Below, in pieces: positions 44,715 to 53,949 of a stretch of DNA of 64,000 nt. The translations under genes and the position numbers were made by a program. The DNA is taken from NCBI GenBank assembly GCA_021372865.1, contig JAJFTO010000004.1, positions 1 through 64,000 of the forward strand. The letters run 5' to 3'. The stretch comes from Porphyromonadaceae bacterium (lineage in GTDB: Bacteria; Bacteroidota; Bacteroidia; Bacteroidales; Dysgonomonadaceae). Each line of letters begins with the position of its first letter. Within the stretch, counting starts at the first letter, position 1. Under the pieces are notes generated by a model. The model saw only the letters and a program-made list of their open reading frames with translations, searched no databases and had not been told where the DNA came from.

Positions 44715-46025
44715 ATGCTGGAAAAAATTTTCAAGTTAAAACAAAACAAAACAACAATACGTACAGAGCTGGTTGCGGGAATCATCACCTTCCTCACCAT
44801 GTCTTACATACTGGTAGTGAATCCAAATATCCTGAGCGCATCGGGAATGGATAAAGCAGCACTCTTCACCGCCACGGCGCTTGCCAGTGTGTTGGGAACC
44901 CTGTTCATGGCCTTCATTCCGAACCTGCCCATTGCTCAGGCTCCGGGAATGGGACTAAACTCCTTCTTTGCTTTCTCGGTGGTGCTTGGTCTGGGATACT
45001 CCTGGCAGATGGCGCTCACTGCTGTTTTTATTGAAGGTATTGTCTTCATCATTCTTACTTTTTTCAATGTGCGCGAAATGATTGTAAAGAGTATTCCTAC
45101 GACGATCAAAAATACCATTCCTGTGGGAATTGGCCTTTTTATTACTTTCCTTGGTCTGCAGAATGCCGGACTCATTGTAAGGGATGAAAACACGATGGTC
45201 ACCCTTGGAGCCATGTCGAACCCACACGTATGGGTTGCCTTATTGGGACTTATTCTCACGGCCGTACTCTATTATAAAAAAGTACAAGGCGCTTTTCTGA
45301 TCGGAATTGTTGCATCCACTGTTTTTGCAATTATTCTGGGACTTGTACAGTTACCTTCTGGAAGCATCGTCTCCATGCCTCCGGATATATCTCCCATATT
45401 TATGCAGTTTGCGTGGGATCACATTTTCACACCCGACATGCTGATCGTGGTATTTACTTTTCTGTTTGTGAATCTGTTTGATACAATCGGCACACTGCTG
45501 GGTGTTGCCTCAAAAATTGGGATCACCGACAAAGAGGGTAATTTCCCACAGATCAAAAAAGCACTCTTTGCCGATGCCCTTGGAACTACCTTTGGTGCGA
45601 TACTGGGTACCAGCACGGTGACGTCATACGTGGAGAGTGCATCGGGTGTGGCTGTGGGAGGTCGCACCGGTCTAACCGCGTTTTCCACGGCGACCATGTT
45701 TGGCCTGTCGTTGTTTCTGGCTCCGCTCTTTTTAATGGTTCCCGCATCTGCTACCGCGCCGGCACTCATCGTGGTCGGTTTGTTCATGATCACGGCGGTG
45801 GTGAAGATCAATTTCGACAACATGACTGAAGCTTTGCCTGCCTTCCTTACCATCGTGATGATGCCCTTTGCCTTTAGTATTGCACAGGGAATTGTTTTTG
45901 GCATGTTGTCTTTTGTTTTGTTAAAAGCATTCTGCGGTAAATGGAAACATATCTCCGTGACCATGTGGGTTATATTCGTGTTGTTCATTGTTAAACTGGT
46001 GTTGGATGCAATGGAAGTCTTATAA
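44715..46025 (+). CDS. NCS2-family purine permease (AzgA/PbuG-like)
   Basis: 436 residues with twelve or more membrane helices. The AzgA-type signature is clear: RTELVAGIITFLTMSYILVVNP, PIAQAPGMGLNSFFAF, FVNLFDTIGTLLGVASK and TSTVTSYVESASGVAVGGRTGLTA. This group imports hypoxanthine, guanine or adenine by proton symport. It starts 19 bases after the DUF5020 porin-like gene, so the two probably form an outer- and inner-membrane purine uptake pair. Confidence 0.94.
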   Translation: MLEKIFKLKQNKTTIRTELVAGIITFLTMSYILVVNPNILSASGMDKAALFTATALASVLGTLFMAFIPNLPIAQAPGMGLNSFFAFSVVLGLGYSWQMALTAVFIEGIVFIILTFFNVREMIVKSIPTTIKNTIPVGIGLFITFLGLQNAGLIVRDENTMVTLGAMSNPHVWVALLGLILTAVLYYKKVQGAFLIGIVASTVFAIILGLVQLPSGSIVSMPPDISPIFMQFAWDHIFTPDMLIVVFTFLFVNLFDTIGTLLGVASKIGITDKEGNFPQIKKALFADALGTTFGAILGTSTVTSYVESASGVAVGGRTGLTAFSTATMFGLSLFLAPLFLMVPASATAPALIVVGLFMITAVVKINFDNMTEALPAFLTIVMMPFAFSIAQGIVFGMLSFVLLKAFCGKWKHISVTMWVIFVLFIVKLVLDAMEVL

Positions 46026-46040
46026 ACAATAGGAAATTCA

Positions 46041-46072
46041 TTTGTATATTATCGATGGATTGACTACTTTTG
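46041..46072 (+). promoter_or_regulatory. Promoter of efp (TTTG-N20-TACTTTTG)
   Basis: Both elements match the Bacteroidota consensus: TTTG at 46041-46044, a 20-base spacer, and TACTTTTG at 46065-46072. It is the clearest promoter in the window and gives a leader of about 37 bases before the efp ATG. Confidence 0.75.
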
Positions 46073-46114
46073 CGCTCAAATACAAATCATTATAAAAGAT
46101 TATTATAACTATTT

Positions 46115-46681
46115 ATGGCAACAACCGCTGATTTTAGGAACGGCATGTGCATCGACCTGGACGGACAATATTACTTTATTGTCGAATTTCTTCATGTCAA
46201 ACCCGGCAAAGGTGCTGCATTTGTACGGACCAAACTGAAAAATGTGACGACGGGACGCATTCTCGAGAAAACTTTTAACTCTGGCGTGAGGGTGGATGAA
46301 GTGCGTATTGAACGTCGTCCTTTTCAATACCTGTATCGCGACGACATGGGATACAATTTCATGAATACCGAAACCTACGAACAGATTCCTATTCCGGGAG
46401 AACAAATTGAAGGAGTTCAGTTCCTGAAGGAGGGAGATGTGGTGGAAGTACAGATTCATGTCGACAGCGGTTCCATCCTGACTGCGGAAATGCCCACACA
46501 TGTGGTGCTGGAGATCACCTACACCGAACCAGGTATCAAAGGAGATACAGCAACCAATACATTGAAGCCTGCTACTGTTGAAACCGGTGCGGAGGTAAGG
46601 GTGCCCCTGTTCATCAACACAGGTGAAAAAATCAAGGTAGATACACGCGACGGATCGTACGTGGAACGCGTGAGGGAGTAA
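46115..46681 (+). CDS. efp: Translation elongation factor P
   Basis: 188 residues, three beta-barrel domains. Relieves ribosome stalling at polyproline. The conserved loop [13 protein letters not shown] holds the tip lysine near residue 34, the site modified in many bacteria. Further family motifs are [12 protein letters not shown] and, at the C-terminus, [29 protein letters not shown]. No EpmA-type modification gene is seen nearby. Confidence 0.98.
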   Translation: MATTADFRNGMCIDLDGQYYFIVEFLHVKPGKGAAFVRTKLKNVTTGRILEKTFNSGVRVDEVRIERRPFQYLYRDDMGYNFMNTETYEQIPIPGEQIEGVQFLKEGDVVEVQIHVDSGSILTAEMPTHVVLEITYTEPGIKGDTATNTLKPATVETGAEVRVPLFINTGEKIKVDTRDGSYVERVRE

Positions 46682-46754
46682 TGTTGTAACAAATTGTTTG
46701 TTAATTCGTTGTTTCTTTGTATGTTTGTTTCGTTTTATGCCTGAAATGAACATC

Positions 46755-47444
46755 ATGAAGAAATTAAGTATCAAACAATGGGCCGAGGAAGATCGTCCCC
46801 GTGAAAAATTACTGCTTAAAGGTGTATCTGCCCTGTCCGACTCCGAGTTACTGGCTATTTTGATTGGTTCAGGCAGTGCAGAAGAAAGTGCTGTAGAATT
46901 GGGGAAGCGAATCCTGTTGAAAAGCGGGAATGATTTGAATCTGCTGGGAAAGATGGGTGTTTCCGACCTGACAAAGCAATTCAAGGGTATTGGACCGGCG
47001 AAAGCAGTGGCATTGATTGCCGCGCTGGAACTTGGGAGGAGACGAAAATCCACGGAGACTGCTGAAAGGAAAAAAATCACCTCATCCCGCGATGGGTATG
47101 ATCATTTCTATCCGATTCTGACAGATCTGAATCACGAAGAGACCTGGGCGCTGTTAACAGATCGTTCCAACAAGGTGCTGACTACCATGCAGGTGAGTCG
47201 TGGCGGAATCTCCGGCACAGTAGTGGATATTCGCCTGATACTCAGGGAGGCGCTCAATCATTATGCTTCGGGTATCATTCTTGGACACAATCACCCTTCC
47301 GGAAACTGCAGACCCAGTCCGCAGGACACGCAGATTACGAAGAAGCTGAAAGAGGCTGCCCAATGGATGGATATTGCCCTTCTGGATCATCTTATATTGT
47401 GTGGAGACGTCTATTTTAGTTATGCCGATGAGGGAATCATATGA
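46755..47444 (+). CDS. radC: RadC-family (JAB domain) protein
   Basis: 229 residues from MKKLSIKQWAEEDRPREKL. An N-terminal helix-hairpin-helix-like region (FKGIGPAKAVALIAALELG) precedes a C-terminal JAB/MPN domain with the metal site GHNHPSGNCRPSPQD. Named for DNA repair, but the biochemical role is not settled. The frame is open back to 46698, but the inner ATG gives the standard start. Confidence 0.93.
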   Translation: MKKLSIKQWAEEDRPREKLLLKGVSALSDSELLAILIGSGSAEESAVELGKRILLKSGNDLNLLGKMGVSDLTKQFKGIGPAKAVALIAALELGRRRKSTETAERKKITSSRDGYDHFYPILTDLNHEETWALLTDRSNKVLTTMQVSRGGISGTVVDIRLILREALNHYASGIILGHNHPSGNCRPSPQDTQITKKLKEAAQWMDIALLDHLILCGDVYFSYADEGII

Positions 47445-47493
47445 CGGCATTAAACATTATGCCTGAAAATCGGTTTAATAAAAAAAGCAGATT

Positions 47494-47811
47494 ATGAACG
47501 AAGAATTACAAGCGTTACAAGATAAGATCGTGGTCATGCTCCGTACGGTGTATGATCCTGAGATTCCGGTAAATATTTATGATTTGGGAATGGTTTACGA
47601 TGTGGATATCGATGACCACAACAACGTGACCATCGAGATGACTTTTACATCGCCCAGTTGTCCGGCGGCCGATTTCATCCTGATGGATGTGCAGTTGAAG
47701 GTGGAATCCATTCCTGAAGTGAACAGCCTGGATCTCAATCTCACTTTCGATCCTCCCTGGGATCGGTCCATGATGAGTGAAGAAGCCCTGTTGGAACTGG
47801 GGATGATGTAA
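47494..47811 (+). CDS. MIP18/SufT-type iron-sulfur assembly protein (DUF59)
   Basis: 105 residues. One DUF59 domain: TVYDPEIPVNIYDLGMVYDVDI, EMTFTSPSCPAADFI with the conserved Cys, and the closing FDPPWDRSMMSEEALLELGM. The family helps mature Fe-S proteins, and some members serve phenylacetate oxidation (PaaD); no paa genes are seen here, so Fe-S assembly is favoured. It lies 16 bases upstream of the lpxH-like gene. Confidence 0.9.
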   Translation: MNEELQALQDKIVVMLRTVYDPEIPVNIYDLGMVYDVDIDDHNNVTIEMTFTSPSCPAADFILMDVQLKVESIPEVNSLDLNLTFDPPWDRSMMSEEALLELGMM

Positions 47812-47826
47812 CTTTTTGCGACGACT

Positions 47827-48594
47827 TTGAACAACATCACCGTGAGTAAAAAAGTCTATTTTCTCGCCGATGCCCATCTGGGCTCCCTTTCGCATACACA
47901 CTCTATTGACGCAGAACGTAAGTTGTGCCGATGGCTGGATGCCGTGAAACAGGATGCATCGGCAATATATCTTCTGGGTGATATCTTCGATTACTGGTTT
48001 GAATACAAACATGTGGTGCCGAAGGGGTTTACCCGCCTGCTGGGTAAACTGGCAGAGGTAACCGATGGGGGGGTGGAAGTTCATTTTTTCATCGGAAACC
48101 ACGATATATGGCTCACCGATTACCTTTCGAAAGAATGTGGAATGATCCTCCATTTTGGGCCATTGACTACCGACATGCAGGGGAAACGATTTTTTTTGGC
48201 GCATGGTGATGGTCTGGGAGATGAATCGCAGTCGTTTCACCTGCTGCGGAAAGTATTTCACAGCAAGTTCCTGCGAAAATGTTTCTCGGCCATTCATCCC
48301 CGGTGGACGATTCCACTGGCACATTCCTGGTCGAACAGCAGTCGTGAGAACGGTGGTGTGCAGCCGTATCTTGGCGAAGAGCGGGAATATCTGATCCTTT
48401 TTGCGAAACAAAAGCTGATTGCATCACCCGATATCAACTACTTCGTTTTCGGCCACCGCCATGTTTTGCTGAATCTTTCCATTGCAGAAAAGAGCCATGT
48501 TGTTATGCTGGGCGATTGGATCACTTTTTTCTCCTATGCCGTTTTTGACGGAGAAACCGTGAAGCTGGAGCAATTTGAATCCCAAGGACAGTGA
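47827..48594 (+). CDS. lpxH: UDP-2,3-diacylglucosamine diphosphatase (LpxH-like)
   Basis: 255 residues of the calcineurin-like phosphoesterase fold. Metal-site motifs in order: FLADAHLGS, LGDIFDYWFEY, FIGNHDIW, LAHGDGLGD and FGHRH. LpxH removes UMP from UDP-diacylglucosamine to give lipid X in lipid A synthesis; lpxB, the next pathway enzyme, is present in the window at 60.7 kb. The start at 47827 (MNNITVSKK) is plausible; TTG or later starts cannot be excluded. Confidence 0.88.
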   Translation: MNNITVSKKVYFLADAHLGSLSHTHSIDAERKLCRWLDAVKQDASAIYLLGDIFDYWFEYKHVVPKGFTRLLGKLAEVTDGGVEVHFFIGNHDIWLTDYLSKECGMILHFGPLTTDMQGKRFFLAHGDGLGDESQSFHLLRKVFHSKFLRKCFSAIHPRWTIPLAHSWSNSSRENGGVQPYLGEEREYLILFAKQKLIASPDINYFVFGHRHVLLNLSIAEKSHVVMLGDWITFFSYAVFDGETVKLEQFESQGQ

Positions 48595-48656
48595 TTTCCT
48601 GTACCGTATGAAATCAGTGGTGCAACATCCCCACTTATGAAAACATCCTTGCAGGA

Positions 48657-49190
48657 TTACATCAACTTACTGAAAAAGTCCCAGATGACAATGCCTGCCG
48701 TGACCGACACGTTCAAGGAATGTTTGGTACCATATTGAGGGATCTCGATGCAACCATCGGCAGCATCCACCACCGTTTGTTGTACCCCATGTACCTCATG
48801 GCCGAAGATCACGGCATATTTTTTTTCTTTTTCCAACGCGACCGGTCCCAGTGAAATGCTGTTTTCAGCCTGTTCAATGGCATAAACGGCATATCCGGTA
48901 TTTTTTAATGCTTGCACCGCCTCCAGGGTCTCTTTGAAATAACGCCATTTGACTGCATCTTCAGCCCCGAGGGCTGTTTTATGAATCTCCACGTTGGGTG
49001 GAGTCGCCGTGATGCCGCACAGCAGGATCTCCTCCACACGGAAGGCATCACTTGTCCGGAAAACTGATCCGATGTTGTGCAGGCTTCTTATATTGTCAAG
49101 TACCACAATCAGCGGAATTTTCCTCGCTTCACGGAATTCATCTACGCTAATGCGGTGCAACTCCTCCAGTTTCAGTTTTCTTCGGTTCAT
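48657..49190 (-). CDS. TrmH/SpoU-family RNA 2'-O-methyltransferase
   Basis: 177 residues with the SPOUT knot motifs: LDNIRSLHNIGSVFRTSDAF (motif 1), AVIFGHEVHGVQQ (motif 2) and IPQYGTKHSLNVSVTAGI (motif 3). The family methylates tRNA or rRNA riboses using S-adenosylmethionine. This short form without an N-terminal extension is close to TrmL/TrmH types; the target nucleotide cannot be deduced. It lies 27 bases after the glycosyltransferase gene on the same strand. Confidence 0.92.
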   Translation of the reverse strand: MNRRKLKLEELHRISVDEFREARKIPLIVVLDNIRSLHNIGSVFRTSDAFRVEEILLCGITATPPNVEIHKTALGAEDAVKWRYFKETLEAVQALKNTGYAVYAIEQAENSISLGPVALEKEKKYAVIFGHEVHGVQQTVVDAADGCIEIPQYGTKHSLNVSVTAGIVIWDFFSKLM

Positions 49191-49217
49191 AATTTTTGTG
49201 GTTCAATCCCTCGCAGA

Positions 49218-49946
49218 TTATTTCAGTACCGCCCGTATTGCAAACCAAAGATGGTGCAGAAAGGTGGATATTTGTCCGTAATACTTTACCATAATACGAT
49301 AACGTTCTTTCAGTGACGCTTTCCGGTGGGTGGTAGTCATCCCCTCATGCAGGTAGTTGATGAGGGTGAGGTGGGTGTTGTGCAGTTTTTTTGATTTCTT
49401 CATCATGCGGATGCACCAGTCGAAATCGGAAGAAAAACGGTACGACAGGTCGTATGGTTCAAATAGCTCCCTTTTCACAACAAATGCTTGATGGCATACC
49501 AGCATTCCCTGTTTGAAGCTTTTCCATGAAAGTTTCTCCGGCGCACGCAGTCTGCGCATATGTAAAAAAACTCCTTTTTCATCCACGATGGCCGTCTCCC
49601 CGTAGATAATATCGGGATTGTTCCCGGGTTCCACAGTACGCATCATCTTCTCCACACTGTCGGCTGCGAAAAAAGTATCCCCCGCGTTCAGGAAGCAGAG
49701 ATAGTCGCCTGAAGCCATCCCGACAGCTTTGTTCATGGCGTCGTAGAGTCCTTTGTCCGGCTCGCTCACCCATACCATCTTCTCACCTGCATATTGTCGT
49801 ATCAGCGCTACCGTGTTGTCTTTCGATTCTCCATCCACAACCAAATGCTCGATATGAGGGTACGTCTGTTCCCTGACGCTCACTAGCGTCCTCTCGAGCG
49901 TGGAAGCCGCATTGTAGGTGACTGTGATGATGGATAATGATTTCAT
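49218..49946 (-). CDS. Family 2 glycosyltransferase
   Basis: 242 residues, GT-A fold. Motifs are SIITVTYNAASTLERTLVSVREQTYP at the N-terminus, EHLVVDGESKDNT, VSEPDKGLYDAMNKAV and FLNAGDTF with the DxD-like metal site. C-terminal segment includes FSSDFDWCIRM. Relatives resemble colanic-acid type WcaA/WcaE enzymes. The ATG overlaps the methyltransferase stop by four bases, showing translational coupling. The sugar donor and acceptor are unknown. Confidence 0.92.
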   Translation of the reverse strand: MKSLSIITVTYNAASTLERTLVSVREQTYPHIEHLVVDGESKDNTVALIRQYAGEKMVWVSEPDKGLYDAMNKAVGMASGDYLCFLNAGDTFFAADSVEKMMRTVEPGNNPDIIYGETAIVDEKGVFLHMRRLRAPEKLSWKSFKQGMLVCHQAFVVKRELFEPYDLSYRFSSDFDWCIRMMKKSKKLHNTHLTLINYLHEGMTTTHRKASLKERYRIMVKYYGQISTFLHHLWFAIRAVLK

Positions 49947-50665
49947 TTACGGGCGTATATGGCGATGAAGGGTGACAACGGCTTGCCCCGGAGAGGAAAC
50001 AGTTTGATGGCGTAACTCAGTGCTTTCACCCATTTCCGCATTTTTTTGTTCTCCGGTTTGGGCTCAAGCCATACCACCGGCTTACCGATGTATTCCACCG
50101 AGACATCGTGGAGATGAAAGGAGCGTAAGATCTCTTCAAGCGCGGGAATCTCCATCGACTTTAGATTGTGTGCCTCCAGGTTCTCCCTGTCCAGTCTCCG
50201 CTGTATCATTCCGTTCAGGCCCAGGAAATTGGGGATGAGGATCAGCAGTTGACCGTCATCCGACAGCAGATCGACATGCCTTTTAATCACGTCCGCTGTA
50301 TCTTCAAAATGTTCGATAAATCCGGAAGAAAAAACCACATCATATCTTCTCTCCGGTACAAAAGAGAAAAAATCGGTGTGAATACACTGAATACTGTGTT
50401 CTGGCAATCCATTGATCTTCTCAAAATTGCGTACAATATCCCTGTTCATGTGAAAATCAAGGACAGTTACGTCGCTGATACCGTGTTTGTAAAACCAGGC
50501 GGCGAACACACCGGGAAAACCGCCGATATCGATGAGGCTCTTACCCCGGCTTAACCGATTCATAAAAGGATGAAATACCACCTTCTCGGGAATCTTATCA
50601 TACCTGTAATTCGCCCAGTACGCATCCCAGTGCGCCTGATCGGTGATGTTGTTATTCGTTTGCAT
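49943..50665 (-). CDS. Class I SAM-dependent methyltransferase
   Basis: About 240 residues from MQTNNNITDQ. The SAM-binding motif is LIDIGGFPGVF, followed by VTVLDFHMN and a GFIEHFEDTADVIKRHVDLL segment typical of small-molecule or sugar methylases. The open frame extends to 50818, but that would run 150 bases into the preceding gene; the ATG at 50665 leaves a normal short overlap. It lies in a glycosyltransferase operon, suggesting that it methylates a glycan or its precursor. Confidence 0.85.
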   Translation of the reverse strand: MQTNNNITDQAHWDAYWANYRYDKIPEKVVFHPFMNRLSRGKSLIDIGGFPGVFAAWFYKHGISDVTVLDFHMNRDIVRNFEKINGLPEHSIQCIHTDFFSFVPERRYDVVFSSGFIEHFEDTADVIKRHVDLLSDDGQLLILIPNFLGLNGMIQRRLDRENLEAHNLKSMEIPALEEILRSFHLHDVSVEYIGKPVVWLEPKPENKKMRKWVKALSYAIKLFPLRGKPLSPFIAIYARK

Positions 50666-51884
50666 AGAGTTGCCTGTAACGTTGAACAATTTTTTCCTGA
50701 CTATATTCTGATAACACTTTGCGACGTGCTTCCGATGAAAGCTGTCCTGCGTTATTACCGTACAATATCCGCAGAATGCCTGTTGCCAGATCATTGGCAT
50801 CCCTGTACGCCGCCACATAACCGTTTGTACCGTGCGAGATCATCTCGGGGATACCACCGGTATGAAACCCCACGCAGGGTGTGCCGCAGGCCATCGCCTC
50901 CATGATGGTGTTGGGTAGGTTCTCCTGCAGTGAGGGCGTCACGAACAGGTCAGCGGCATTGTAGACGCCGGGCATATCCTGCGGTGCTACATATCCCAGG
51001 CTCCTTGCAGGCAGTAAGAGGCGTTTACCCAGCTCCTCGCCTTGGTTACCGGCAATCAAAAAGAGGATATCTTCGTGTTGCTGTGCCATGATGCGGCTCG
51101 CTTCCGCCAGATAATCCATCCCCTTTCGCGGATCAGAGGCTTTTACGGCTGCAAAAAGCACTATTTTTTTATCTTCCGGCAGATTCAGCCGCTGGCGTAC
51201 CTCACTTTTATCCATGGGCGTATAGACAGCAGTGTCGATGGGGTTGGGGATGGAGACCACCCGATGGCCTGCAGTGAGCGGACTTTTTGCTGCCAGCTCT
51301 CTCAGCCAGTTGCTGCAGGCTACGAAAGTAATCTGTCCTCGGGCATAGACAGCTTGTTTTGCAAGAAACGACCGATGAGAAAGGTCGTTCCGTGAAGGGC
51401 TCCCGAGCCAGGGGCATTCCCCGCAGGATCTTTCGTAGCGGGTACACCCGGCAGCATGATGACAGATACCGGTGAAGGGCCACATGTCGTGCATCGTCCA
51501 GACAATTTTTTTGCCTGAAACGATAATGCGGCTTATTTCATCCAGGGAGAGCATCCCCTGGTTGATCCAGTGCAGATGAATCACATCGGCCTCCCTGAAT
51601 GCGGGAAGATCAGTGATAGAAAGTCCCGTGTTGGCAATGGAGATATCAAACAGGTGCCGTTTCGTGAATCCGTTGCAGAGAAAGATGACACCCCGCTCCA
51701 TGTAGAAATTGAGTCTGTTCGGCAGCTTTCCGCCGGCAGCGATGACATCCGTGTGATCGGCCTGTTTATCGCGTACGACCATCTTCACGTGCTCTCCTTC
51801 CCGGAGCAGCGCGTTCATCAGCCGGTAGGCAGCAATGGCTGCCCCTCCGTGTATATCGGATGTGTTGACGATAAGGATGTTCAT
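50652..51884 (-). CDS. Family 4 glycosyltransferase
   Basis: 410 residues, GT-B fold. The N-terminal domain begins NILIVNTSDIHGGAAIAAYRL and contains the IHLHWIN segment. The C-terminal nucleotide-sugar domain shows FAAVKASDPRKGMDYL, YVAPQDMPGVYNAADLFVTPSLQENLPNTIMEAMACGTP and VGFHTGGIPE. These fit retaining GT4 enzymes with the EX7E-like motif. The middle contains a cysteine-rich HHAAGCTRYERSCGECPWL, usual in a Bacteroidota subgroup. Its start overlaps the upstream stop by four bases. Confidence 0.93.
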   Translation of the reverse strand: MNILIVNTSDIHGGAAIAAYRLMNALLREGEHVKMVVRDKQADHTDVIAAGGKLPNRLNFYMERGVIFLCNGFTKRHLFDISIANTGLSITDLPAFREADVIHLHWINQGMLSLDEISRIIVSGKKIVWTMHDMWPFTGICHHAAGCTRYERSCGECPWLGSPSRNDLSHRSFLAKQAVYARGQITFVACSNWLRELAAKSPLTAGHRVVSIPNPIDTAVYTPMDKSEVRQRLNLPEDKKIVLFAAVKASDPRKGMDYLAEASRIMAQQHEDILFLIAGNQGEELGKRLLLPARSLGYVAPQDMPGVYNAADLFVTPSLQENLPNTIMEAMACGTPCVGFHTGGIPEMISHGTNGYVAAYRDANDLATGILRILYGNNAGQLSSEARRKVLSEYSQEKIVQRYRQLYANE

Positions 51885-53086
51885 GAGATGATTTTTCTAA
51901 AGGCATCCAGATAGCGGTCGCTGACACTCTCCATGTTGATCCTCTCTTCAATCACGCGGAGGGAAGCATCTCCCATCTTCAATCTCAGTACAGGATCCCT
52001 AAGTAAGAGGGCTATTTTTTCAGACAGATCGTCCGCATTGTTTTCCTGGAAGAAGAGGCCGTTGTCATTGTGGGTGACCAGATCGCGTTCGGTGCCGTCG
52101 CAGACGGAGCAAATCACAGGCAGTCCGTAAGCCATCGCATCGTTGATGGACAGTCCACCCATACCTGCAAGCACGTAGACAGCAGATACGCTCATGTAGG
52201 CGCCGATTGTTTTGGGGTTGTACACCCCGCCGGTAAAAAGTACCCTGTCAGTGATGCCCAGTGCCCGGGCTTGCCTTCCGAGAGGTTCTCTTTCAGGTCC
52301 GTCACCCACCACCACCAGCTCCGCATCGGGAAACTCTTTCAACACCTTTGCGAAAGCGTCCATCAACAAATCAACCCTTTTCCATTTGACGAGCCGTCCT
52401 ATATGAATAATTCTGCGGCTGTTTTCAGTGAGGATGGGGGGCTCCTGCAGGAGCAGTTGTTTTTCGCGCAACAGGGCTTCACTGTCACCGGTGTTGTATG
52501 TGACGAAAACACGTCCCTCGGGGATACCGTAAGTAGGCATGAGGGCCTTTCCCAGCGAAGAATAGGCCAGCGCACCATCGGCCCTGCGATAGCAATATTT
52601 CCTGATCATCATGGTGCCCCACTGCCGAAGATAGAAAAAGAGTCCTTTACTTAACAGTTTCATATCCTCATTGTACATCGGGTGTTCCCTGAAGTAGGCA
52701 TGTATTTTGCCATAAGGAGGCACCTGGAAAGGAATCTCCCGTATCACAAAACGGACTCTGTTTTTATGGAGTGCCTTCCTGAGTCTGCGATATTTGAAAA
52801 ACTGCAGAAAGTAAGGCCAACCGGTAACAAGTATGTCAGGCTGTTCTCTTTCAATGATTTCCGGCAGATCAGGGAAATAATTCTTGCCGAAAAGCGTTTT
52901 TTTCTCCTTGCTGTCAATGAGTTTGTACGCTGCCTGTTTTTCATCGATCACTTTTACTCCTTTACCCAACACCTTGCTCCTGTGTACAGGAATCACTGCG
53001 ACAATCTCAACATTCTTTTTAACCAGCCTGTTGAGCATTGCGTTCGCATAGGGAGGGATACCGCCGAAGACATAGAGTATTTTCAT
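51881..53086 (-). CDS. Family 4 glycosyltransferase
   Basis: 401 residues, GT-B fold. It begins MKILYVFGGIPPYANAMLNRL and has the C-terminal donor-binding segments RRIIHIGRLVKWKRVDLLM, ELVVVGDGPEREPL and GGLSINDAMAYGLPVICS. It lacks a strict EX7E match at the usual spot (GGLSIND instead), which occurs in some subgroups. It starts directly at the end of the WalJ-like gene, so the whole set from 53911 down to 49218 is one transcription unit. Product glycan unknown. Confidence 0.9.
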   Translation of the reverse strand: MKILYVFGGIPPYANAMLNRLVKKNVEIVAVIPVHRSKVLGKGVKVIDEKQAAYKLIDSKEKKTLFGKNYFPDLPEIIEREQPDILVTGWPYFLQFFKYRRLRKALHKNRVRFVIREIPFQVPPYGKIHAYFREHPMYNEDMKLLSKGLFFYLRQWGTMMIRKYCYRRADGALAYSSLGKALMPTYGIPEGRVFVTYNTGDSEALLREKQLLLQEPPILTENSRRIIHIGRLVKWKRVDLLMDAFAKVLKEFPDAELVVVGDGPEREPLGRQARALGITDRVLFTGGVYNPKTIGAYMSVSAVYVLAGMGGLSINDAMAYGLPVICSVCDGTERDLVTHNDNGLFFQENNADDLSEKIALLLRDPVLRLKMGDASLRVIEERINMESVSDRYLDAFRKIIS

Positions 53087-53911
53087 TCAGAACTCCGTTT
53101 TATCTGATAGGATGTTTCTCTCCAACACATGCAGTGATACGTGCCTCCCTACTTCGATCCCTTTAAGCAAAAGCTGATGTTTCGTCGTATTATAAGCCAA
53201 CTCTGGATTATTATTGTCTCCACTTAAATGGCAGAGCCATATATTACGCAGATCGGAGGTGAAGTTGTTTGCCAGGAACTCAGCCGTCTGACGGTTGCTC
53301 AGGTGTCCGGTGCCAGAGGTAATCCTGCGTTTGAGGTAGTATGGGTAACGTCCATTTTGCAACATTTCCTCATCATAGTTGCTCTCGATCACCAGATGGT
53401 TTGCTTTGCAGAGATAGTAGGCTACCTCGTCGGTGATGGTACCTACATCAGTTGCCAGTGTCATTCTCTGTCCGTCGAACTCGAAGAAAAAACCTGCATT
53501 GTCGTTGCTGTCGTGCGGCACGTCGAATGCCGTAATGCGAAGATCTTCGATCTGAAAAGGAACTCCTTTCTCGATATATTTGGTGGAACCGTTGAGGTTA
53601 TTGTTTATCATGGGGCAATTGGCAATGCCACGATGTACCTCGCGCGTGGCATAGACAGGAATGTGCAGCTTTTCACCGAGATATCCTGCCGATTTTATAT
53701 GGTCGTAATGATCATGGGTGATGAGGATCGCCATGATAGACGCAAGCTCTATCCCATATTCGGCGAGTCGTTTCCTGATCACACGGGGCCCCAGGCCGGC
53801 ATCGACCAGAATGCCGTAATGCGCATTGCCCAGATAGTAACAGTTGCCGCAACTGCCGCTACTTAGGCTGAAAAAAGAGATCCGGTCTGCCTGGAATAGT
53901 TTGTACTGCAT
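53087..53911 (-). CDS. MBL-fold metallohydrolase, WalJ/YycJ-like
   Basis: 274 residues. The metallo-beta-lactamase fold is shown by SLSSGSCGNCYYLG at the start, VDAGLGPRVIRKRL, the metal motif THDHYDH, FDVPHDSND, DVGTITDEV and WLCHLSGDNN. This pattern is that of the YycJ/WalJ group, DNA-associated or exonuclease-type hydrolases conserved near walRK in Firmicutes. In this phylum it is a stand-alone gene. A minus-strand -7 box TATCTTTG lies at 53920-53927, so it begins the glycosyltransferase operon. Confidence 0.88.
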   Translation of the reverse strand: MQYKLFQADRISFFSLSSGSCGNCYYLGNAHYGILVDAGLGPRVIRKRLAEYGIELASIMAILITHDHYDHIKSAGYLGEKLHIPVYATREVHRGIANCPMINNNLNGSTKYIEKGVPFQIEDLRITAFDVPHDSNDNAGFFFEFDGQRMTLATDVGTITDEVAYYLCKANHLVIESNYDEEMLQNGRYPYYLKRRITSGTGHLSNRQTAEFLANNFTSDLRNIWLCHLSGDNNNPELAYNTTKHQLLLKGIEVGRHVSLHVLERNILSDKTEF

Positions 53912-53919
53912 AGTGGATG

Positions 53920-53927
53920 CAAAGATA
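53920..53927 (-). promoter_or_regulatory. -7 promoter box of the WalJ-glycosyltransferase operon
   Basis: Minus-strand TATCTTTG. It ends nine bases before the ATG at 53911, implying a very short leader. Confidence 0.5.
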
Positions 53928-53949
53928 ACAAGTTTTTGAAAACTATCTC

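Noticed and set aside
45419..45988. Minus-strand open frame inside the purine permease gene
   Set aside because: Antisense shadow; rich in Thr/Ala/Pro from reversed membrane-helix codons with no family resemblance.
46109..47080. Long minus-strand open frame opposite efp and radC
   Set aside because: Both plus-strand genes are unmistakable and the minus-strand translation shows no domain or signal.
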